Translations under genes and position numbers: made by a program
Part shown: one piece after another, positions 1 to 4,191 of the stretch
How the letters are laid out: each line of letters begins with the position of its first letter
How positions within the stretch are numbered: position 1 is the first letter of the stretch
Source of the DNA: an uncultured bacterium
GTDB taxonomy: Bacteria > Bacillota_A > Clostridia > Oscillospirales > Oscillospiraceae
Direction: 5' to 3'
Length of the DNA: 5,215 bases
Assembly (NCBI GenBank): GCA_945917385.1
Contig: CAMEHJ010000104.1
Coordinates: 1 to 5,215 of the forward strand
The notes under the pieces: generated by a model
Databases searched by the model: none
What the model was told of the DNA's origin: nothing
What the model saw: the letters and a program-made list of their open reading frames with translations, nothing else

Positions 1-915
1 GCCGGTGTTCTCACCGTAGGTGGTGTTTGCGGGGGCGCCGAAAACGGAAGCCAGAGTGGTTGCGATACCGTCGCCCATGAGGGTGCGGTGCAGACCCGGA
101 TCGGAGAGGAAGTCTTTCTCAACGGTGGAGGAGATGGCGCAGATGTCGCCGATATGCTCCATCATGGTTGCGATGGCAAGGGGAACGATGGTGATGATGG
201 CGGTGACGAGAAGGCCGGTGTCGGCGCCGTCAAGCAGCGCGAAAACGGTTGCCTCCTTATGTACGGGGATGCCGATCCACGCGGCATCGGAAACGGCAGA
301 GGCGACGGCTGCGCGGGAGGAGGGGTCGATGATGAGCGCGAAGATGTAGGAGACGACGACGCCCATGAGGATGGGGACTATCTTGATCATGCCCTTACCC
401 CACATATTGCAGACGATGACGACGATGATGGCAACGACCGCGACAAGAAGGTTTGCGTTGCAGTTGTCGATCGCGGAGGAGGAGAGGGTAAGACCGATGG
501 CGATGATGATGGGGCCGGTGACGATGGGCGGGAAGAAGCGCATGACCTTCTTGAGGCCGACGGACTTGATGACTGCTGCGAGGATGACATACATGATGCC
601 GGACACGGCAACGCCGAAGCAGGCGTAGGGCAGGAGGTTTGCCTCACCGTTGGGGGCGATTGCCCAGTAGCCCGCGAGGTATGCGAAGGAGGAGCCGAGG
701 AAGGCGGGAACCTTGCCCTTGGTGATCAGGTGGAAAAGCAGGGTGCCGAGACCCGCGAAGAGCAGAGTGGTTGCAACGTCAAGACCGGTGAGTGCCGGGA
801 CGAGAACGGTTGCGCCGAACATGGCAAACATGTGCTGAAGGCCGAGGACGAGCATTTTCGGGGTACCGAGCGTTGTGGCGTCGTAGATGGCCTCGTTGCC
901 GATATTTTTGTTCAT
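1..915 (-). CDS. uraA: Uracil permease (NCS2 family), 3' end cut by window edge
   Basis: Membrane transporter that imports uracil, probably with protons, for salvage to UMP. The 305 visible residues start at an ATG preceded by an AAAGAGGT-like ribosome site; the usual length is about 420-430, so roughly the last 120 residues are missing. Seen: the QH pair at residues 27-28 in the first membrane helix, many hydrophobic segments, the motif MMEHIGD (251-257) and TTYGENTG (298-305). In E. coli UraA the uracil-binding glutamates are E241 and E290, 49 residues apart; here E253 and E302 keep that distance exactly. The position matching UraA His245 is Asp257. The gene lies 70 bp after pyrR with no promoter or second PyrR attenuator seen between them, so it is probably co-transcribed with pyrR and under its attenuation. 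It could be named pyrP by Bacillus convention. A xanthine permease is less likely, given the context and motifs. Confidence 0.95.
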   Translation of the reverse strand, partial: MNKNIGNEAIYDATTLGTPKMLVLGLQHMFAMFGATVLVPALTGLDVATTLLFAGLGTLLFHLITKGKVPAFLGSSFAYLAGYWAIAPNGEANLLPYACFGVAVSGIMYVILAAVIKSVGLKKVMRFFPPIVTGPIIIAIGLTLSSSAIDNCNANLLVAVVAIIVVIVCNMWGKGMIKIVPILMGVVVSYIFALIIDPSSRAAVASAVSDAAWIGIPVHKEATVFALLDGADTGLLVTAIITIVPLAIATMMEHIGDICAISSTVEKDFLSDPGLHRTLMGDGIATTLASVFGAPANTTYGENTG

Positions 916-942
916 TCTTTATACCTCTTTCTCTAAACATTT

Positions 943-968
943 ATAACAGGCGGCAAGCCGCGGGTTAT
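943..968 (-). other. Hairpin in the pyrR-uraA gap
   Basis: An inverted repeat: ATAAC, two unpaired bases, GCGGC, loop AA, GCCGC, two unpaired bases, GTTAT. It lies between the pyrR stop and the uraA ribosome site. No T-run follows in the direction of transcription, so it is not a normal intrinsic terminator. A role in mRNA stability or processing, or partial attenuation between the two genes, is inference. Confidence 0.45.
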
Positions 969-985
969 CTTTAACGGGAGTCGGA

Positions 986-1528
986 CTATTTTGTCAGGTC
1001 CATGAGAAATACGCCCGTCTCTCCGTCAAACTCCGGCAGGCGAACCTCGACAAGCTCCATGCGGGAGGTGGGGAGATTCATCCCGACATAGTCCGCGCGG
1101 ATGGGCAGCTCTCTGTGCCCGCGGTCAACCAGCACCGCAAGCTGTATCGCCCTCGGTCTGCCGCAGGAGAAGATCGCCTCTATCGCGGCGCGGGCGGTAC
1201 GCCCGGTGTAGAACACGTCGTCCACGATAACGACGGTTTTCTCCGCCACGTCAAAGGGCAGCTCCGTGCGCTCGACCTCCGGCTCGTCGTGGGAGGGGGT
1301 GAGATCGTCGCGGTAATGGCTGATGTCGATGCTGCCGCAGGGCAGGTCGGCGTTTTCGATTTTCAGGATGTTTGCGCGGATGCGCTCGGCAATCGGTTCG
1401 CCCCGGCGGCGGATGCCGACAAGCACCACGTTCTCGACGCCCTTGTTGCGCTCGACTATTTCGTGGGAGATTCGCATGAGCGCGCGCTTGACGGAAGCTT
1501 CGTCCATTATCTGCGATTTGAGCTTCAT
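986..1528 (-). CDS. pyrR: PyrR, pyrimidine operon RNA-binding attenuator / uracil phosphoribosyltransferase
   Basis: The protein is 180 residues, against 181 in Bacillus subtilis. PyrR binds a stem-loop in pyr mRNA leaders when UMP/UTP is high and so promotes termination; many members also convert uracil plus PRPP to UMP. Seen: GIRRRG at 38-43, where family members have the VGIxxRG motif; the PRPP-binding loop [12 protein letters not shown] at 100-111; and [17 protein letters not shown] at 133-149, all typical of type I phosphoribosyltransferases of the PyrR group. The start chosen is the ATG five bases after GGAGG; a TTG start 24 codons upstream would read through the leader terminator and is rejected. 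The stop is TAG. The gene has its own promoter and a complete PyrR-type attenuator in its leader, so it should be autoregulated. uraA follows 70 bp downstream. Confidence 0.97.
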   Translation of the reverse strand: MKLKSQIMDEASVKRALMRISHEIVERNKGVENVVLVGIRRRGEPIAERIRANILKIENADLPCGSIDISHYRDDLTPSHDEPEVERTELPFDVAEKTVVIVDDVFYTGRTARAAIEAIFSCGRPRAIQLAVLVDRGHRELPIRADYVGMNLPTSRMELVEVRLPEFDGETGVFLMDLTK

Positions 1529-1533
1529 TGCGG

Positions 1534-1538
1534 CCTCC
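1534..1538 (-). promoter_or_regulatory. Ribosome binding site of pyrR
   Basis: GGAGG with a 5-base spacer to the ATG at 1528. It fixes the pyrR start and lies directly after the T-run of the leader terminator, so the terminator ends just before translation can begin. Confidence 0.85.
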
Positions 1539-1579
1539 AAAAAAAGAAAAATGCCCCATCGGACGACCGACAAGACACT
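1539..1579 (-). terminator. Attenuator terminator in the pyrR leader
   Basis: In the minus-strand RNA, 1579-1567 pairs with 1562-1550 (13 bp, of which five are G-U wobbles) around the loop UCGU. The run TTTTTCTTTTTTT (1551-1539) follows, its first two bases shared with the stem. This is an intrinsic terminator placed immediately before the pyrR ribosome site, the position expected for PyrR-controlled attenuation. The many G-U pairs make it weaker than a standard terminator, which suits a conditional one. Confidence 0.85.
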
Positions 1580-1634
1580 CAAAGGCGCACCCTTATACAA
1601 TAAGGGCGCTGATATGGGCGATTTTGCAGGTCTC
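1572..1634 (-). promoter_or_regulatory. Antiterminator of the pyrR leader
   Basis: The 5' arm GAGACCUGCAAA (1634-1623) pairs with UUUGAGUGUCUU (1583-1572): a 5-bp and a 4-bp helix separated by a symmetrical 3x3 internal loop. The 5' arm overlaps the PyrR-binding loop and the 3' arm overlaps the terminator stem, so it is exclusive with both. This is the expected logic of the B. subtilis pyr leaders. A separate 10-bp hairpin sits within it. Confidence 0.65.
1587..1609 (-). other. Internal 10-bp hairpin of the pyrR leader
   Basis: A continuous 10-bp stem (1609-1600 with 1596-1587, one G-U pair) with a UGU loop. It is not followed by a T-run. It fits inside the antiterminator fold and would bring the two antiterminator arms together; that structural role is inferred. 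Confidence 0.6.
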
Positions 1635-1647
1635 TCTGTACCGATGC
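1626..1647 (-). promoter_or_regulatory. PyrR-binding loop (anti-antiterminator)
   Basis: RNA reads GCA-UC-GGU-A-CAGAGAG-ACC-UGC: a lower 3-bp stem, a UC bulge on the 5' side, an upper GGU/ACC stem, and a purine-rich loop containing CAGAGAG. The loop matches the core of the known PyrR-binding consensus (CNGNGAG). The upper stem differs: U pairs with A and an A is bulged, where the Bacillus consensus has a C-G pair next to a U. Confidence 0.75.
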
Positions 1648-1671
1648 TTAAAAATCTTTTTTCCGCCTTGC

Positions 1672-1700
1672 ATTATAATTTATCGCGTGCCGGATTTCAA
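1672..1700 (-). promoter_or_regulatory. Promoter of the pyrR-uraA operon
   Basis: The -35 box TTGAAA (1700-1695), a 17-bp spacer and a perfect -10 box TATAAT (1677-1672) form a sigma-A type promoter. Transcription would begin near 1665, giving a leader of about 137 nt that holds the complete attenuator. Confidence 0.85.
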
Positions 1701-1778
1701 CACTATTTTCAACTTTGTTGCCTTGTACAAACCGTGCAAAAACGGCGCTGCGGTTTTGGTGATAACTCATAAAGCATG

Positions 1779-1822
1779 AGCCCGGACTTACCGAACGAAA
1801 TGAAGTTCGGTGAGTCCGGGCT
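1779..1822 (-). terminator. Long hairpin after the 434-residue Cys-rich gene, probable terminator
   Basis: An 18-bp stem (1779-1796 with 1805-1822, one non-Watson-Crick position) with an 8-base loop begins seven bases after the stop codon at 1829. Position and strength suggest transcription termination and insulation from the pyrR promoter. The tract after it on the minus strand (CATGCTTTATG) is poor in T; on the plus strand it is TTTGTTCT. It may therefore act partly as an mRNA 3'-end stabiliser. Confidence 0.65.
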
Positions 1823-1828
1823 TTGTTC

Positions 1829-3133
1829 TCAGGTGCAGGAGCCGGGGCCGTGGTATCGGCCGTCGCACCACCTGCCGCCGCAGTAGTCACAGTCCTCGTG
1901 ATTGCCGGTGCACAGCGGCATACCGCAGACATAGCAGCCGGAGTGCAGAAGTCCCTCCTCGCAGGGGTAATACTTGCCGCAGGCGGGGCAGCCGTGGATT
2001 CCCTCTACGTTTTCGCATTTATGGTGCTTCGGCTCGTAGGGGCAGTTTTCACTGAATATCTCGGTGGAGTGCTTTCTGCCGTCGCAGGCATAGTGCCCGC
2101 ACTCAAGGTCGGCCTGATGCGCCGAAAGCGCCTCGCCCTTGAGCGTTTTCTCGCAGCCGGGGCAGGAATAGTGCGCACCGCAGTTAAAGGAGAAGCCCTT
2201 CGGTATAGTCAGCGTCTTGCCGCAGACGGCACATTCGACTTCCGGGGTGATCTCCGCTTCGGGGCGCAGATTGAGCGCCGCCGTCGGTGTGTCCGTCTCC
2301 GTGGGCTTTGCGGAGGGCGCGGCCTTCCCGTCAAAGCCGATATACTGCACCTTCGCGTCCTTGTCAAACGAGAGGACGATCTTTTCGTGGAAGGAGCCGG
2401 CGACGGCAAAGTCGCCGCTGCCCGTCACGGCAATGCAGACGGGAGACGAGAGCGCATTGTTGCAGTAGCAAGCGCAGGCCATGCGGCCGCATTCGCGGCA
2501 GACGGCATAGTGCGCGACGTCATTTTTATCATAAACGCAGCTCATGTGCACGCCGCAGGCGAGAACACTGTGCTCTCCGGGCTCCAGGGTATACTCACCG
2601 CAGCCGGAGCAGACATTGCCGTTGACATCATAGAAGCCGCGCTCGCGCACGAACAGGGCGCTGTCAAGCAGTGCGTCCGTCTCCTGTGCTTCGCGCTCCG
2701 GCAGGCCGAGATTTCTCAGGTCTGCGGAAACTGCCAGAGTGCAGCCGCTCTTATACGCGCCGGCGGGCGGTGCAAAATAGAAGCTTCGCGTATCCTTTTC
2801 AAGCGCGGTCTTTCTGTCAGCGTTCTCGTTTTCATACAGGCCGATGATGACGCGGTTTTCGTAATCGGGCATCGCGCCGTACATATCCGGAAACTTCTCG
2901 GCGGGAGTGACAATAACGGCGTTGAAGGTCAGAAGGTCAACAATGACTCCGCTGCCGGAAAGTTCGCCCTCCAGCGCTTTGAGCACCGCCGCTCTGTCGT
3001 TTGCGTGCAGCGCCGCGGGCAATGAGCCTTCATCGGCTATATTCACGTCCTCAAGCACCTGCGCGGACGCGAAAGGCAGCGCCGCGGCAAACATCACCGC
3101 GCACAGCAGAAGAGAAAAGATACGCTTTTTCAT
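1829..3133 (-). CDS. Secreted Cys-rich protein, 434 residues, with a C-terminal 18-Cys/6-His module
   Basis: Family not recognised. Residues 1-24 are a signal peptide (MKKR, hydrophobic core, ASA before Q25). Residues 25-170 hold a region of unknown fold with one late cysteine (C131). Residues 175-233 carry ten cysteines that look like a partial extra copy of the module, including C-x2-C-x14-C-x5-C and C-x2-C-x4-C. Residues 234-300 are a Cys-free stretch with a Thr/Pro/Ala linker. Residues 301-423 hold 18 cysteines spaced almost exactly as in the 206-residue neighbour, with six matching histidines, and the protein ends soon after C433. No membrane anchor is seen beyond the signal, so it is probably released or bound non-covalently. 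The start is one of two adjacent ATGs (3136 or 3133); GGAG lies 5 or 8 bases upstream, and an upstream TTG lacks such a site. Metal binding is inference; disulfide-stabilised structure is the alternative. Confidence 0.88.
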   Translation of the reverse strand: MKKRIFSLLLCAVMFAAALPFASAQVLEDVNIADEGSLPAALHANDRAAVLKALEGELSGSGVIVDLLTFNAVIVTPAEKFPDMYGAMPDYENRVIIGLYENENADRKTALEKDTRSFYFAPPAGAYKSGCTLAVSADLRNLGLPEREAQETDALLDSALFVRERGFYDVNGNVCSGCGEYTLEPGEHSVLACGVHMSCVYDKNDVAHYAVCRECGRMACACYCNNALSSPVCIAVTGSGDFAVAGSFHEKIVLSFDKDAKVQYIGFDGKAAPSAKPTETDTPTAALNLRPEAEITPEVECAVCGKTLTIPKGFSFNCGAHYSCPGCEKTLKGEALSAHQADLECGHYACDGRKHSTEIFSENCPYEPKHHKCENVEGIHGCPACGKYYPCEEGLLHSGCYVCGMPLCTGNHEDCDYCGGRWCDGRYHGPGSCT

Positions 3134-3141
3134 CATTCGTT

Positions 3142-3145
3142 CTCC
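3142..3145 (-). promoter_or_regulatory. Ribosome binding site of the 434-residue Cys-rich gene
   Basis: GGAG is followed by ACGA-like spacing and then ATGATG. The spacing is 5 bases to the first ATG and 8 to the second. It supports a start at the MKKR signal peptide instead of the more upstream TTG. Confidence 0.75.
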
Positions 3146-3166
3146 GATTCGTTTATTATTCAAAGG

Positions 3167-3202
3167 AAAAATTACACAGAGCCGAGTTTCGGCTCTGTGT
3201 AA
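3167..3202 (-). terminator. Intrinsic terminator after the 206-residue Cys-rich gene
   Basis: A perfect 14-bp stem (3172-3185 with 3189-3202) with a 3-base loop, followed on the minus strand by TTTTT (3171-3167). It lies 56 bp after the stop at 3259 and should end the transcript of the upstream genes. Confidence 0.92.
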
Positions 3203-3230
3203 GAATAACCTTTTTCCGGTTATCAGTCAA
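3202..3230 (-). promoter_or_regulatory. Candidate promoter of the 434-residue Cys-rich gene
   Basis: TTGACT (3230-3225), a 17-bp spacer and TATTCT (3207-3202) make a plausible sigma-A promoter, with a good -35 box and a moderate -10 box. The spacer contains an inverted repeat, ATAACC and GGTTAT around a 7-base loop (3205-3223), which may be a protein-binding site. Transcription would start near 3196, inside the 5' arm of the terminator hairpin, so new transcripts could not form the full 14-bp stem. Confidence 0.55.
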
Positions 3231-3258
3231 GGCATTTCGGACGCGGTCATGGGCATCT

Positions 3259-3879
3259 TCAAAGCTCGGCGTCCGGGTTTGAGGGAACGTCCGGGTCGAG
3301 CGGAGCATCCGGCTGGGACGGAGCAGGCTCGGAATGGGAATGTTCGCCGGAGCCGCAGATCCAATCTCCGCACAAAGCGCAGAAGCCGTGCGCGCCCTTG
3401 CACCAGGTTCCGCCGCAGCCGGCGCATTTTGCGTGCCGGTTGGATTCGGTGCAGTCATAGGTCACGCCGCAGGCGGCGCAGGTATGGGTCGCGTCGGGGT
3501 CTTCGCAGTGGTAGTGCGGATTTTCGGTGTCGGGGCAGTAGTCATTCGGCAGGCGGTAGTGATCGCCGCCGTCGCACTCGTACTCGCCGCAGGGCAGCTT
3601 TTCGGTGTGCATGAGCAGACGTTCCCCGTCCTTATCCTTCGTGCAGTCTGCGCAGGCAGAGTGTTCGCCGCAATCGAGCTTCGTAACGGAATCTGCGGTC
3701 TTTCCGCAGAGGTCGCAGACGGCGGGGGATGCGGCAAGTCTGGTGACGACCGCCGGCTCCTCGGCAGGAGCGGCAGGCGAGGAAACGGACGGCGCAGGCT
3801 GTGCAGCCGTTGCCGCAACGGGAACGGCGCCGATAAACACGATCACGGTCAAAGTGAGAGCGAGTATTTTCCTTTTCAT
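3259..3879 (-). CDS. Secreted Cys-rich protein, 206 residues, with an 18-Cys/6-His module
   Basis: Family not recognised. Residues 1-26 form a signal peptide (MKRK, hydrophobic stretch, ATAA before Q27). A Pro/Ala/Val-rich linker follows to residue 53. All 18 cysteines lie in 55-175, with spacing 2-11-5-2-17-4-12-9-8-2-5-8-2-4-6-2-4 and five CxxC pairs. Histidines H73, H107, H122, H132, H149 and H164 align with the larger neighbour. The segment WCKGAHGFCALCGDWIC (159-175) is nearly repeated in the small lipoprotein upstream. The tail (182-206) is rich in Pro and Asp and Cys-free, with no sorting signal or anchor. The start ATG has AAAGGA seven bases upstream; an out-of-frame ATG-AAA-TGA overlaps it. 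No convincing promoter was found in the 98 bp upstream, so it may be transcribed with the genes before it. Several zinc-ribbon-like sites are likely but inferred. Confidence 0.9.
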   Translation of the reverse strand: MKRKILALTLTVIVFIGAVPVAATAAQPAPSVSSPAAPAEEPAVVTRLAASPAVCDLCGKTADSVTKLDCGEHSACADCTKDKDGERLLMHTEKLPCGEYECDGGDHYRLPNDYCPDTENPHYHCEDPDATHTCAACGVTYDCTESNRHAKCAGCGGTWCKGAHGFCALCGDWICGSGEHSHSEPAPSQPDAPLDPDVPSNPDAEL

Positions 3880-3977
3880 TTCATTTTCCTTTCTCCGGTG
3901 ATGCCGGAATATTTTCCCTGAGACGACGTAAAGCGGGGTTCACGGCGTCGTTTACTGCTTATACGCGCCCGGTCTTA

Positions 3978-4109
3978 TCAGGACTCGCAGCCGATGGAAT
4001 CGCAGTGCCATGCGGCGCACTCCGCGCAGAAGCCATGGTGTCCCGTGCACCACAATTCGCCGCAGCCGGCAAGCATGAACACCGCCAGAACGAGGGCGAT
4101 CACCGTCAT
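3978..4109 (-). CDS. Small Cys-rich lipoprotein candidate, 43 residues
   Basis: Too short for confident family assignment. The hydrophobic N-terminus runs into a lipobox, LAGC, with C16 as the predicted lipidated residue, so the mature product would be about 28 residues on the outer face of the membrane. Residues 20-36, WCTGHHGFCAECAAWHC, match residues 159-175 of the next gene at 11 of 17 positions, with identical spacing C-x6-C-x2-C-x4-C; C41 follows. Tandem stops (TGA TAA) end it. The start is uncertain. The in-frame ATG lacks a good ribosome site and the usual positive residues. An out-of-frame ATG eleven bases upstream reads MKKE then TGA, overlapping this ATG. One extra A in the A6 tract at 4112-4117 would give MKKRMTVIALV, a normal lipoprotein start. 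It lies 82 bp after the ABC ATPase gene. Confidence 0.7.
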   Translation of the reverse strand: MTVIALVLAVFMLAGCGELWCTGHHGFCAECAAWHCDSIGCES

Positions 4110-4156
4110 TCTTTTTTCATTTCTCTTTTTTCTTGCTGTTTGATCTATTGCTGTTC

Positions 4157-4181
4157 TCCCCTCGGGACACGTCCCTTGGGA
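4157..4181 (-). other. Weak hairpin after the ABC ATPase gene
   Basis: The inner stem GGGAC/GTCCC (4164-4168 with 4171-4175) has an outer CCC/GGG helix (4159-4161 with 4178-4180) across two mismatches. It begins about a dozen bases after the ATPase stop. No T-run follows, so termination is doubtful and readthrough into the lipoprotein gene is plausible. Confidence 0.35.
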
Positions 4182-4191
4182 AGAAGTCGCA

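Noticed and set aside
88..936. 282-codon plus-strand frame rich in Asp and Gly
   Set aside because: It is antisense to the clear uracil permease frame; the composition is a by-product of the permease codons.
1526..1600. Longer pyrR starting at a TTG at 1600
   Set aside because: The added 24 residues would be encoded by the leader terminator and its T-run. The GGAGG and ATG at 1528 give the normal PyrR length.
1626..1665. T-box riboswitch, because of the AGAGAG motif in the leader
   Set aside because: The leader is far too short for a T-box stem I plus antiterminator with the TGGNACCGCG-type box, and the stem-loop and gene identity fit PyrR.
1823..3025. 400-codon open frame on the plus strand
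   Set aside because: It lies antisense to the 434-residue Cys-rich gene and arises from that gene's GC-rich third codon positions. It has no ribosome site or recognisable domain, while the minus frame has a signal peptide, a ribosome site and a conserved Cys pattern.
3134..3163. Longer form of the 434-residue protein starting at a TTG at 3163
   Set aside because: It would put polar residues before the MKKR signal peptide and has no ribosome site; GGAG at 3145-3142 points to the ATGs at 3136/3133.
3902..3977. Terminator or promoter between the lipoprotein and the 206-residue gene
   Set aside because: ACGACG/CGTCGT can pair, but over a 17-base loop and without a T-run. No -35/-10 pair with good spacing was found.
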